Below are positions 1 to 7,792 of a stretch of DNA of 13,175 nt, piece after piece. Numbering within the stretch: position 1 is the stretch's first letter; each line of letters opens with the position of its first letter. This DNA is from Nitrospiraceae bacterium UBA2166 (GTDB lineage: Bacteria; Nitrospirota; Nitrospiria; Nitrospirales; UBA2166), in NCBI GenBank assembly GCA_002328825.1, contig DCWI01000084.1, forward strand, positions 1 through 13,175, written 5' to 3'. A model generated the notes under the pieces. The model searched no databases and had not been told where the DNA came from. It worked only from the letters and a program-made list of their open reading frames with translations. Both the position numbers and the translations under genes were made by a program.

Positions 1-17
1 CGCAGCCGATTCCCGCA

Positions 18-1208
18 CTACTCAATAACTTCCGTCACAATGCCTGCTCCCACCGTTTTACCGCCCTCACGGACCGCAAAGCGGAGCTCCTTTTCCATCG
101 CAATGGGAGTAATCAAATCCCCCCGAAAGGTCACATTATCCCCCGGCATCACCATCTCTACCCCTTCTGGCAATTCCACCACCCCCGTCACATCTGTCGT
201 CCTAAAATAAAACTGCGGCCGATACCCCTTGAAAAACGGAGTGTGCCTCCCTCCTTCGTCCTTGGTCAAGACATACACCTCGGATTTGAATTTGGTATGA
301 GGCTTGATCGACCCCGGCTTAGCCAAAACCATTCCCCGCTCAACATCATCTTTTTTGATGCCGCGCAACAGAATCCCCACATTATCGCCAGCTTCACCTT
401 CATCTAACAGCTTCCTAAACATCTCGACGCCCGTCACAACAGTCTTCTTTGTCTCCTCAAGTCCAACAATCTCAATTTCTTCTCCCACCTTGACCTTCCC
501 TCGCTGCACACGCCCAGTCACCACCGTCCCACGCCCTGAAATGGTAAAAACATCTTCGATTGGCATGAGAAATGGCTTGTCAACCTCTCGGGCGGGAGTG
601 GGAATATACGAATCGACAGCCTCCATCAACTTCATGATGGCCGGAGCTCCATAGTCCCCATCCTTCCCCTCCAATGCCTGCAGAGCAGAACCCACGACAA
701 CAGGAATATCATCCCCAGGAAAATCATACTTGGTCAACAATTCCCGCACTTCAAGCTCAACCAATTCTAAAAGCTCTTTGTCATCAACAGCATCAGCTTT
801 ATTGAGAAACACTACGATATACGGCACCCCTACCTGACGAGCTAACAAAATATGTTCACGAGTCTGAGGCATCGGCCCATCAGCGGCACTCACCACAAGA
901 ATCGCCCCATCCATCTGCGCTGCTCCCGTGATCATGTTCTTGACATAATCCGCATGGCCAGGGCAATCCACATGGGCATAGTGCCTATTTTCAGTCTGAT
1001 ATTCCACATGAGCAATATTGATGGTCACCCCACGCTCCCGCTCTTCAGGGGCTTTGTCGATCGAACCAAACTCCACGAAGGTCGCCAACTTTTTATCCGC
1101 CAGCACTTTGGTAATCGACGCCGTCAAGGTCGTCTTCCCATGATCCACATGCCCAATCGTCCCGATATTCATGTGCGGCTTCGTTCGCTCAAATTTTGCC
1201 TTCGCCAT
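18..1208 (-). CDS. tuf: Elongation factor Tu
   Basis: GTPase that delivers aminoacyl-tRNA to the ribosomal A site in the cytoplasm. The 396-residue length matches the family (E. coli 394). Visible GTPase motifs are the P-loop GHVDHGKT (19-26), switch I RGVTI (59-63), DCPGH (81-85), NKAD (136-139) and SAL (174-176). Domains 2 and 3 follow, with the conserved GRGTVVTGRV and GGRHTPFFKGYRPQFYFRT stretches. The ATG at 1208 has a GAGGG Shine-Dalgarno 5 nt upstream, and the N-terminus MAKAKFER is typical. It is the last visible gene of the rpsL-rpsG-fusA-tuf block, 56 nt after fusA. Only 17 nt follow the stop, so it cannot be seen whether rpsJ comes next. Identification is essentially certain. Confidence 0.98.
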   Translation of the reverse strand: MAKAKFERTKPHMNIGTIGHVDHGKTTLTASITKVLADKKLATFVEFGSIDKAPEERERGVTINIAHVEYQTENRHYAHVDCPGHADYVKNMITGAAQMDGAILVVSAADGPMPQTREHILLARQVGVPYIVVFLNKADAVDDKELLELVELEVRELLTKYDFPGDDIPVVVGSALQALEGKDGDYGAPAIMKLMEAVDSYIPTPAREVDKPFLMPIEDVFTISGRGTVVTGRVQRGKVKVGEEIEIVGLEETKKTVVTGVEMFRKLLDEGEAGDNVGILLRGIKKDDVERGMVLAKPGSIKPHTKFKSEVYVLTKDEGGRHTPFFKGYRPQFYFRTTDVTGVVELPEGVEMVMPGDNVTFRGDLITPIAMEKELRFAVREGGKTVGAGIVTEVIE

Positions 1209-1264
1209 CGCTACCCTCGCATCTCATCATCAACCAAGAACAGAACCATACACTACCTCACTTA

Positions 1265-3379
1265 CTACTGCCCTTTTACCTTTGCTATTACTTCATCAGA
1301 AATAGATTTCGGCACCACCTCATACTTGAGGAACCTCATACTAAAAGTCGCTCGTCCCTGCGTACGCGAACGCAAATCCGTGGCATAGCCAAACATCTCA
1401 GCTAAAGGAGCCCCTGCCTCGATAATCTGCGATCCACCCCTGACGTGCATTCCATGAATTTTCCCGCGACGCGAATTGAGGTTAGTGATAACATCACCCA
1501 TATAGTCCCGTGGCACTAAAACATCCACAGCCATGAGCGGCTCCAAAAGGGCAGGATCCGCCTTCTGAACAGCAACCTGAAAAGCCATCGACCCCGCAAT
1601 CTTAAACGCCAACTCCGACGAATCGACTTCGTGATAGGTCCCATCAACAAGAGTTACCTTCACATTACCCATTGGGTATCCCGCCAACACCCCAGACTCC
1701 ATGGCCTCACGAACGCCATTTTCAACTGCAGGGATGTATTCCTTCGGAACTGCCCCACCCTTGATCTCATTCTTAAACACAAACCCTTCACCCTCACCCA
1801 CTGGCTCAATTCGCAACTTGACATGCCCATATTGCCCATGACCACCGCTCTGCTTCACATGCTTAGCTTCACCTTCTGCCAACTTCCGTATAGTCTCACG
1901 GTAAGCAACCTGAGGTTTACCAACATTGGCATCAACACCAAACTCCCGCTTCAGGCGATCTACAAACACTTCCAAATGCAATTCACCCATACCAGAAATG
2001 ACGGTCTGGCCAGTCTCTTCATCTGTTTGCACTTTAAAAGTCGGATCTTCATGCACCAATTTACCCAACCCAATCCCAAGCTTCTCTTGATCTTGTTTTG
2101 TTTTCGGCTCTATCGCCATAGAAAGCACAGGATCCGGAAAGGTCATCACTTCCAGCAAAACTGGATTTTTCTGGTCGCAAAGCGTATCCCCAGTCCGCGC
2201 CCCTTTGAGACCAACCGCTGCAGCAATATCGCCCGCACTCACTTCCTCAACATCTTCTCGCTTGTTTGCATGCATTTTGAGGAGCCGGCCAATACGCTCT
2301 TTTTTCCCTTGAGTCGCATTCAATATCGAATCCCCCGCACAGACAGTTCCTGAATAGACACGGAAAAAAGTCAGCGATCCTGCGTACGGATCAGTCATGA
2401 TCTTAAACGCCAATGCCACAAATGGTTCGCTCTTTGAGGGATAGCGCATTACTTCATTGTCCGAGCTCACCTCTTGCGCAGTCACCGGAGGAACATCGTG
2501 AGGAGAGGGAAGATAGGCAATGACAGCATCGAGAAGAGGTTGAACTCCTTTGTTCCGAAATGATGCACCACAGAGAACCGGCGTAATCTTCAGCGCAATA
2601 GTCCCCGCTCGCATTGCACGCACGATCTCCTCAGACGTCAACGTCTCACCATTCAAATATTTTTCGAGAACTTCGTCATCAAACTCAGCAACAGACTCAA
2701 TTACCTGTTCGCGATAACGCGTAGAGAGCTCAAGCAAATCATCTGGAACATCCGCCACTGTGAATTCTGCCCCCAAGGATTCATCGTCAAAATAAATCCC
2801 CTGCATCGCAATAAGATCAACGACACCACGAAACCCTTCCTCTTTGCCAATGGGAATCTGAACAGGAACAGGAACCGCACCCAACTTCTCCCTCATGGAA
2901 TCAACACTAGAGAAAAAATCTGCGCCAGTTCTGTCCATCTTATTCATGAACGCAATTCTTGGAACACGATATCGATCAGCCTGACGCCACACCGTCTCCG
3001 ATTGCGGCTCAACACCCTGAACTGAATCAAACACCGCAATAGCACCATCTAATACGCGCAAAGAGCGCTCCACCTCTACAGTAAAGTCTACGTGCCCAGG
3101 CGTATCAATGATATTAATACGATGATCTTTCCATGAGGAGCTCGTCGCCGCAGAGGTGATAGTAATGCCTCGCTCACGCTCCTGCTCCATCCAATCCATA
3201 ACCGTGTTACCAGCATCAACATCCCCAATGCGATAAGACACCCCGGTATAGAACAAGATCCGCTCTGTCGTCGTTGTTTTCCCCGCATCAATATGAGCCA
3301 TAAGGCCTATATTGCGAGTCCGCTCAAGACCATCGTTGTTGGCCACGGCAACATCTTTAGGCACTGCTACAACTCCCAT
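1265..3379 (-). CDS. fusA: Elongation factor G
   Basis: Ribosomal translocase GTPase, 704 residues from the ATG at 3379. Domain I shows P-loop AHIDAGKT (28-35), switch I RGITI (70-74), DTPGH (92-96) and NKMD (146-149). Later domains contain the hallmark strings HEDPTFKV, SGMGELHLEV, SGGHGQYGHV and YPMGNVKVTLVDG, which place it among canonical bacterial EF-G. A TTG codon directly precedes the ATG (start at 3382), and a GGTGG Shine-Dalgarno lies 6 nt from the TTG or 9 nt from the ATG, so either could be used; I chose the ATG. The N-terminus before LERTRNIG is about ten residues longer than in many EF-Gs. It begins 6 nt after the rpsG stop, which implies co-transcription and probably translational coupling. 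Confidence 0.98.
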   Translation of the reverse strand: MGVVAVPKDVAVANNDGLERTRNIGLMAHIDAGKTTTTERILFYTGVSYRIGDVDAGNTVMDWMEQERERGITITSAATSSSWKDHRINIIDTPGHVDFTVEVERSLRVLDGAIAVFDSVQGVEPQSETVWRQADRYRVPRIAFMNKMDRTGADFFSSVDSMREKLGAVPVPVQIPIGKEEGFRGVVDLIAMQGIYFDDESLGAEFTVADVPDDLLELSTRYREQVIESVAEFDDEVLEKYLNGETLTSEEIVRAMRAGTIALKITPVLCGASFRNKGVQPLLDAVIAYLPSPHDVPPVTAQEVSSDNEVMRYPSKSEPFVALAFKIMTDPYAGSLTFFRVYSGTVCAGDSILNATQGKKERIGRLLKMHANKREDVEEVSAGDIAAAVGLKGARTGDTLCDQKNPVLLEVMTFPDPVLSMAIEPKTKQDQEKLGIGLGKLVHEDPTFKVQTDEETGQTVISGMGELHLEVFVDRLKREFGVDANVGKPQVAYRETIRKLAEGEAKHVKQSGGHGQYGHVKLRIEPVGEGEGFVFKNEIKGGAVPKEYIPAVENGVREAMESGVLAGYPMGNVKVTLVDGTYHEVDSSELAFKIAGSMAFQVAVQKADPALLEPLMAVDVLVPRDYMGDVITNLNSRRGKIHGMHVRGGSQIIEAGAPLAEMFGYATDLRSRTQGRATFSMRFLKYEVVPKSISDEVIAKVKGQ

Positions 3380-3385
3380 CAATCG

Positions 3386-3856
3386 CTACCACCGATAATG
3401 CGCAAACGCTTTGTTGGCCTCGGCCATGCGATGAGCATCTTCCCTTTTCTTAATTGAACTACCTGTCCTATTTGCCGCATCCATCAATTCTGCTGCGAGC
3501 TTTTCTTGCATACTACGGCCAGCCCGACTAAGTGCAGCGGTCCGAATCCAGCGAAGAGCAAGAGCAATGCGTCGAGACGCACGAATTTCAACCGGGACCT
3601 GATACGAGGCGCCGCCAACCCTCCGGGATTTGACTTCGACCATTGGACGAACATTGTCCACCGCGGAGTGAAAAACCTTCAGAGGATCCGTATCTTGCTT
3701 TTGTTGAATGACATCGAGCGCCCCATAACACACCGCCTCAGCAACACTCTTCTTCCCTTGACGCATCACAGAATTAATAAACTGCGAAAGCAATCTATCT
3801 CCATACCGTGCATCCGGCAGAATTCCTCTTTTAGCAATAACGCGACGACGTGGCAT
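3386..3856 (-). CDS. rpsG: 30S ribosomal protein S7
   Basis: Primary-binding protein that organises the 3' major domain of 16S rRNA (30S head). The 156-residue length is typical. Recognisable family sequence includes the N-terminal MPRRRVIAKR, the YGD..L..FINSVM.QGKK region (about 18-36), the PMVEVKSRRVGGASYQVPVE beta-hairpin segment (71-90), and the C-terminal KKREDAHRMAEANKAFAHYRW. The ATG at 3856 has only a distant AGGAA element about 12 nt upstream. It sits 53 nt after rpsL and 6 nt before fusA in the standard str order. In E. coli S7 represses this operon by binding the rpsL-rpsG spacer; the spacer here is short and I could not recognise that structure. Confidence 0.98.
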   Translation of the reverse strand: MPRRRVIAKRGILPDARYGDRLLSQFINSVMRQGKKSVAEAVCYGALDVIQQKQDTDPLKVFHSAVDNVRPMVEVKSRRVGGASYQVPVEIRASRRIALALRWIRTAALSRAGRSMQEKLAAELMDAANRTGSSIKKREDAHRMAEANKAFAHYRW

Positions 3857-3909
3857 CTTGAAGTGACGTTCCTAATGAATACGTTTAGTAGGAGGGCGGT
3901 AAAACACCG

Positions 3910-4287
3910 TCATGATTGCTTCTGTTTCTTTCCGCCATACTTCGACCGGCCCCGGCGGCGAGCCTGCACACCGACAGTATCAAGCGCTCCGCGAACAATA
4001 TGATAGCGGACTCCAGGAAGATCTTTCACCCTTCCACCGCGAACCAACACAATAGAATGCTCCTGCAAATTGTGGCCTTCCCCAGGAATATAGGTCGTAA
4101 CCTCGAGACCATTCGAAAGCCGAACCCTTGCGACCTTCCGCAAAGCGGAGTTTGGCTTCTTCGGTGTCGTCGTGTAGACACGCAAACACACGCCACGTTT
4201 CTGAGGACATTTGGCGAGAGCCGGACTCTTAGTTTTCATCACAGCCTGCTTACGCCCTTTTCGAACCAGCTGATTAACTGTTGGCAC
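3910..4287 (-). CDS. rpsL: 30S ribosomal protein S12
   Basis: Decoding-centre protein, 125 residues. It starts with GTG at 4287, supported by a strong AGGAG Shine-Dalgarno 6 nt upstream and the family N-terminus MPTVNQLVRKG. Diagnostic motifs are CPQKRGVCLRVYTTTPKKPNSALRKV split across 27-52, GEGHNLQEHS (69-78) and GGRVKDLPGVRYH (84-96). Counting the initiator, K43, K88 and P91 match the wild-type state at positions where streptomycin-resistance changes are known, so the sequence predicts a sensitive-type S12. D89 corresponds to the aspartate that RimO methylthiolates in E. coli. It is the first gene of the str operon, about 65 nt downstream of the predicted transcription start. Confidence 0.98.
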   Translation of the reverse strand: MPTVNQLVRKGRKQAVMKTKSPALAKCPQKRGVCLRVYTTTPKKPNSALRKVARVRLSNGLEVTTYIPGEGHNLQEHSIVLVRGGRVKDLPGVRYHIVRGALDTVGVQARRRGRSKYGGKKQKQS

Positions 4288-4352
4288 GACTAACTCCTAA
4301 ATGACACAAAACCCCTCGCGCATGATTCGCAAAATCACAAACCATGCGAAAC
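4288..4352 (-). promoter_or_regulatory. str operon 5' leader with two mutually exclusive hairpins
   Basis: In the leader RNA (reverse complement of these positions) one arm, TTCGCATG (4343-4350), can pair in two ways. It can pair with TGCGAA (complement of 4326-4331) as TTCGCA/TGCGAA, or with CATGCG (complement of 4319-4324) as CGCATG/CATGCG. Each stem is 6 bp and they share the 5' arm, so only one can form at a time. The Shine-Dalgarno and GTG of rpsL lie downstream of both. The pairing is seen directly; any regulatory role is inference. Confidence 0.35.
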
Positions 4353-4358
4353 CGTCGG

Positions 4359-4387
4359 ATTCTAGAGGAGGAACGTACAATTGTCAA
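4359..4387 (-). promoter_or_regulatory. sigma-70 promoter of the str operon
   Basis: On the minus strand the -35 is TTGACA (4382-4387, 6/6) and the -10 is TAGAAT (4359-4364, 5/6), with the optimal 17-bp spacer. The predicted transcription start is near 4352, about 65 nt before the rpsL GTG. This is a strong housekeeping-type promoter, as expected for rpsL-rpsG-fusA-tuf. Confidence 0.8.
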
Positions 4388-4493
4388 CAGACGGAATTTC
4401 CCTTAACCAAAAATAATTCTGAACGCGGTTTAGCTTCTATTCATGCCAAATGGTACAACCCATCACGAACAACAATCAAGTCACAACTCTAGA

Positions 4494-4526
4494 ATCTCTT
4501 TTGGCTATACCTCACCAAAAAGAGAT
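4494..4526. repeat. Imperfect inverted repeat overlapping the putative lpxD promoter
   Basis: The left arm ATCTCTTTTGG (4494-4504) and right arm CCAAAAAGAGAT (4515-4526) are complementary over 11 bp with one unpaired A on the right, around a 10-nt centre. The dyad covers the -35, the spacer and half of the -10 of the promoter called at 4501-4529. It could be a repressor or activator operator, or simply a hairpin; no T-tract or GC-rich stem supports a terminator. Confidence 0.45.
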
Positions 4527-4529
4527 AAT
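4501..4529 (+). promoter_or_regulatory. Putative sigma-70 promoter for lpxD
   Basis: TTGGCT (4501-4506, 4/6 match to TTGACA) and GATAAT (4524-4529, 5/6) are separated by exactly 17 bp, predicting a start near 4536 and a 5' UTR of about 140 nt. A consensus TTGACA at 4577-4582 has no -10 at proper distance. TACAAT at 4619 and GATAAT at 4628 lack good -35 elements, so they are weaker alternatives. Confidence 0.5.
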
Positions 4530-4674
4530 CCTGAACCGAACAAAACATTAGCAACACTTCACCTCCCAAAAACGTATTGACAGGAAAAGAAGTCCCATTC
4601 TTCGTCAGCTCGATGATGTACAATGGGGATAATTGAGTAGCGACACATTCACATCCAAAAACGAGGCTCCCCAA

Positions 4675-5715
4675 ATGACCACATCACCCATCAACCTTAA
4701 CAACATTGCGACATATATTGCCGGAAAAGTAATTGGCAATCCTGATATTCTCATTCATGGAGCATCAAGCCTCACGAACGCAACCACCGGGCAAATCACG
4801 TTTTTGAGTGGCCATAAGCACCTATCTACGGCCATGGAAACACAAGCTTCTGCCGTACTCGTTTCTCAAATAGAACAACTTATCCCCTGTACGCAGATTG
4901 TAGTTCCAAACCCTCCCCTTGCATTCGCCAGACTTGTAAAGGCTTTTTTTACCGAGGTTTATACTCCACGCGGAATCAGTACAGAAATACATCGAGGTGA
5001 TCACGTTAAGATCGGCAACAATGGAAGCATTTGGCCATTCGTTAGCATAGAAGATCACGTACAAATTGGTGACCGTGTGACCCTTTTCCCCGGAGTCGTT
5101 ATCGGAAAAGGATCAAAGGTTGGTGATGATTGTATTCTGCACCCAAATGTGACAGTGAGAGAACAAAGTCGCATAGGTCATCGCGTCATCATTCACAGTG
5201 GGACGGTCGTTGGGAGTGACGGGTTTGGTTACATTCTCGAAAAAGGCAGCCACGAAAAGATTCCCCAGATTGGACGTGTCGTGATTGAAGATGATGTGGA
5301 AATTGGAGCAAATGTTGCCATTGATCGTGCAACCTTTGGAGAAACTATCATCGGCCAAGGAACGAAAATTGATAATCTCGTTCAGATTGCCCACAACGTA
5401 AAAATTGGAAAGCATAGCCTTCTCGTCGCTCAAGCCGGGATTGCGGGAAGCAGCACACTCGGACACCACACCACTATTGCAGGACAAGCAGGCGTATCCG
5501 ATCACGTAGACATCGGTGATGGCGCGATCATCACCGCCCAAACAGGTGTCCCAAAAAATGTGCCAGCACAGAAAGTGGTTTCAGGCACACCAGCCATGCC
5601 CCATAGGGTTTGGTTACGTACTAGCCAAACACTCCAACGCCTCCCTGAAATACACCAGCGCCTTCGCGATCTGGAGAAGCGCTTACAAATACTGGAAGAA
5701 CAACACCCACTGTAA
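4675..5715 (+). CDS. lpxD: UDP-3-O-(3-hydroxyacyl)glucosamine N-acyltransferase
   Basis: Third step of lipid A synthesis: it transfers a 3-hydroxyacyl chain from ACP to the 2-amino group of UDP-3-O-acylglucosamine at the cytoplasmic side. The 346-residue length fits (E. coli 341). An N-terminal uridine-binding-like domain (about 1-100) is followed by hexapeptide repeats of a left-handed beta-helix (about 105-295), with GSDGFGYI (180-187) and NLVQIAHN (234-241); H240 is the expected catalytic base. The C-terminal region, about 312-343, is a charged helix likely to form a coiled coil. The ATG at 4675 was chosen over the in-frame TTG at 4633 because ACGAGG lies 8 nt upstream and the protein then aligns with the family start. 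It stands alone, divergent from the str operon, away from fabZ, lpxA and lpxB. Confidence 0.96.
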   Translation: MTTSPINLNNIATYIAGKVIGNPDILIHGASSLTNATTGQITFLSGHKHLSTAMETQASAVLVSQIEQLIPCTQIVVPNPPLAFARLVKAFFTEVYTPRGISTEIHRGDHVKIGNNGSIWPFVSIEDHVQIGDRVTLFPGVVIGKGSKVGDDCILHPNVTVREQSRIGHRVIIHSGTVVGSDGFGYILEKGSHEKIPQIGRVVIEDDVEIGANVAIDRATFGETIIGQGTKIDNLVQIAHNVKIGKHSLLVAQAGIAGSSTLGHHTTIAGQAGVSDHVDIGDGAIITAQTGVPKNVPAQKVVSGTPAMPHRVWLRTSQTLQRLPEIHQRLRDLEKRLQILEEQHPL

Positions 5716-5725
5716 GAGAAGTTGC

Positions 5726-6979
5726 TTAAAGCCGACCATTGCCTTGGGGAGAAACCTCAGTGCCTTGAGGAAGGTGGAGACGAGTTATCTCGTCAGGGTG
5801 CATGATAACGTACCGAAGTCGATGATTATGACCATCCGCAATAATTAAGTTTCCATCAAGATCAATTGCAACACTCTTTGGTCGATTGAGCCTAGCTTGC
5901 AAAGCAGCCCCCCCATCACCATTAAATTCACCTACACTAGGTCCGATACTTCCCGAACCAGCAATGGTCGTAATGATTTCATCGAGTTGTTTTTTCCCGG
6001 TGATAAGGCCGTCACGACCTGGAATAACCATACGCACACGGTGGTTTAAAGTATCTGCAATATACAGATTTCCTGCGGAATCAAACACCATTCCTTCTGG
6101 GTGACTCATGTGGGCATGCCACGCATCCCTCCCATCTCCTGAAAATCCTGCGGGCCTACCGACAAAACCACCACCCACAGCAGTTGTGATAATTCCAGTA
6201 TTGTTGTCAACACGCCGAACACGATTGGCCCCAGAATCGAGTAAAAAGAGATGATCAGCTGAATCAATAGCCACATCAACAGCACGAACACGAGCCGTCA
6301 GCGCGAGTTTCTTATCACGCGTATAACCTCGTTTTCCAATGCCTGCGACAGTTTTGATAGTCTCATCTGGCGCGCCAGCAATGATGCCGTCTTCACCTGG
6401 CGTGACCTTACGAATACGATAATTTCCAGAATCCGCAATATAAAGTGCCCCCACAGAATCAAATGCAATACTGAGAGGTCGGTTCAGAAAGGCATTAGTG
6501 CCAGCCCCTCCATCTCCTCCGAACGAACCTTTCCCTCGTCCTGTGGGTCCATGGCCAACAACCGTCGTAATCACACCAGACTGGTAATCAATTTTCCGAA
6601 CGCGGTGATTGGCCATATCTGGGATAAAGAGACTACCCTGATGGTCAAAGGCAGACTTTCCTGGACCATGGAGTAACGCTTCAGAAGCAATATTCCCATC
6701 TCCTTTAAAACCCTGCACTCGCCCCCCAGCTACGTGGTGCAATACCCCGCCCTTATCAATACGACTGACCGAACGACCATCATGAGAAATAATGATTTCG
6801 CCATTTGGATCAATGAGAACACCGTACGGAAACTTGACTTCCACTTTCTCTCCATCAATATCGAAAGTGGTGATTGTGGTGATTAGCCTCTCAAGTTCAC
6901 CTGAGAACCCACTGCCAACGCCTCCTCCAATTATCAAAACAGCAAAGCTAACACACAAGCTCTGTTTAAAAGTATACAT
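5726..6979 (-). CDS. Secreted NHL-repeat beta-propeller protein
   Basis: 417 residues with an N-terminal signal-peptide-like segment (K5, then a hydrophobic run to about residue 25) and six NHL-type repeats. Their conserved cores start near residues 54, 109, 171, 235, 297 and 370, and follow the pattern (A/V)xDxxGxLYIADxxNHRVRxV. Between blades lie Gly-rich segments such as GGDGG and FSGDGRDA. This fits a single six-bladed propeller exported to the periplasm or surface. NHL propellers usually bind proteins or ligands, and some relatives are lyases or lactonases; no catalytic site is recognisable, so the function is unknown. Its AAGGAG lies only 2 nt from the ATG, which is unusually close. It is last of a four-gene run, 28 nt after the membrane-protein gene, and converges on lpxD with a 10-nt gap. 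Confidence 0.85.
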   Translation of the reverse strand: MYTFKQSLCVSFAVLIIGGGVGSGFSGELERLITTITTFDIDGEKVEVKFPYGVLIDPNGEIIISHDGRSVSRIDKGGVLHHVAGGRVQGFKGDGNIASEALLHGPGKSAFDHQGSLFIPDMANHRVRKIDYQSGVITTVVGHGPTGRGKGSFGGDGGAGTNAFLNRPLSIAFDSVGALYIADSGNYRIRKVTPGEDGIIAGAPDETIKTVAGIGKRGYTRDKKLALTARVRAVDVAIDSADHLFLLDSGANRVRRVDNNTGIITTAVGGGFVGRPAGFSGDGRDAWHAHMSHPEGMVFDSAGNLYIADTLNHRVRMVIPGRDGLITGKKQLDEIITTIAGSGSIGPSVGEFNGDGGAALQARLNRPKSVAIDLDGNLIIADGHNHRLRYVIMHPDEITRLHLPQGTEVSPQGNGRL

Positions 6980-7007
6980 AACTCCTTTCCAGCTTACAGT
7001 TTAGCTT

Positions 7008-7541
7008 CTACCTTTGGCGCATACGCCGCCGCCAGACAAGAAATTTGGCATTAAAATAGCCTGCGAGAGGAAGAAATATCGCTGCGTATACATTCAGTCG
7101 ATCTGTCGCAATCGGAAAAACAATGGACGCGATAAGCGCTGCAGCGCCAGCGGCATAGATCCCGTAATGCACGGCCGCATGGGGCTTTGGATATTCACGC
7201 ACATTGTGACGTGGCTCCTTTTTGCGTCGCTTCCTGCGCGCACCCGGCGTTAAAAGTTGAAAATGTCCAGCATAATGCTCAGGATAGGTCAGAAAAAGAT
7301 GCTGTTGATAGCGTGCGTGCCCCCAACCCAGCAACACACCAAAGAACAATAGTCCCGTACTATCAAGAAGAGTCAGTCCAGTAAGTGCATCCTGCATAAA
7401 AGTAAAAATGATCCCCCCATACCCTACAATAAGCGATACCATGCCCATGAGAACGGACGGTACCATGATAAATGTCTGAATATACGTTTTTGTCCTGTCC
7501 GCTTTGTTTTCAAGGCGTTTTTCCGTAATCAGTTTAGCCAT
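7008..7541 (-). CDS. Uncharacterised four-helix membrane protein
   Basis: 177 residues, family not recognised. Four hydrophobic helices are visible at about 23-47, 53-73, 124-146 and 149-169. The central loop (about 74-122) is strongly basic, with the RRKRRKK cluster at 102-108, and the C-terminus RRRMRQR is basic too. By the positive-inside rule, both termini and the central loop face the cytoplasm, leaving very short external loops. The basic loop could contact nucleic acid, acidic lipid or a protein partner; this is speculation. The ATG at 7541 has no clear Shine-Dalgarno, suggesting coupling to yacG, which ends 33 nt upstream. No catalytic motif is visible. Confidence 0.7.
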   Translation of the reverse strand: MAKLITEKRLENKADRTKTYIQTFIMVPSVLMGMVSLIVGYGGIIFTFMQDALTGLTLLDSTGLLFFGVLLGWGHARYQQHLFLTYPEHYAGHFQLLTPGARRKRRKKEPRHNVREYPKPHAAVHYGIYAAGAAALIASIVFPIATDRLNVYAAIFLPLAGYFNAKFLVWRRRMRQR

Positions 7542-7574
7542 TGTAGGTACTAACCGTGCTCAGAATGCATTTAG

Positions 7575-7760
7575 CTATGGTCCGCAAGATAGACGCACAT
7601 CACCATCGTCATCACATTCAACAATGCCGTCATCTGCAGGAACTCTGTACTGTTCCGTAAACCACGAGTTAAGATCACGCAGACGACAATGCTTGGAACA
7701 AAAAGGCCTACACACATTACCTGCGATTGCAATTTCTTTATCACACACAGGACACCGCAT
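7575..7760 (-). CDS. yacG: YacG-type zinc-finger protein (DNA gyrase inhibitor family)
   Basis: A 61-residue protein with CPVC (3-6) and the signature RPFCSKHCRLRDLNSWF (18-34) followed by YRVP (38-41). C3, C6, C21 and C25 are the expected four zinc ligands. The order CxxC, then CxxxC, then L.DL..WF, then YR(I/V)P is diagnostic for YacG, whose E. coli member (65 residues) binds GyrB and inhibits gyrase. The acidic tail ECDDDGDVR is usual for the family. Three extra cysteines (17, 49, 59) are present. GAGGG precedes the ATG closely. YacG genes often sit by coaE; here the gene lies 32 nt after a Sel1-repeat gene and 33 nt before a membrane-protein gene. The family is confident; the gyrase role is by homology. 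Confidence 0.88.
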   Translation of the reverse strand: MRCPVCDKEIAIAGNVCRPFCSKHCRLRDLNSWFTEQYRVPADDGIVECDDDGDVRLSCGP

Positions 7761-7792
7761 AACCCTCTGTCTCCATCCTCTGCAAGTGAATG

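Noticed and set aside
1631..2353. 240-codon open frame on the plus strand within fusA
   Set aside because: Antisense to a certain EF-G gene; no domain, no start signal, and composition follows the complementary codon pattern. The same applies to 852-1388, 304-654 and 3506-4003 on the plus strand.
4577..4624. TTGACA (4577) with TACAAT (4619) as the lpxD promoter
   Set aside because: The spacer would be 36 bp, far outside the workable range for sigma-70.
4633..4674. TTG start giving lpxD 14 extra residues
   Set aside because: The extra residues do not resemble the LpxD N-terminus, and the ATG at 4675 has a well-placed ACGAGG.
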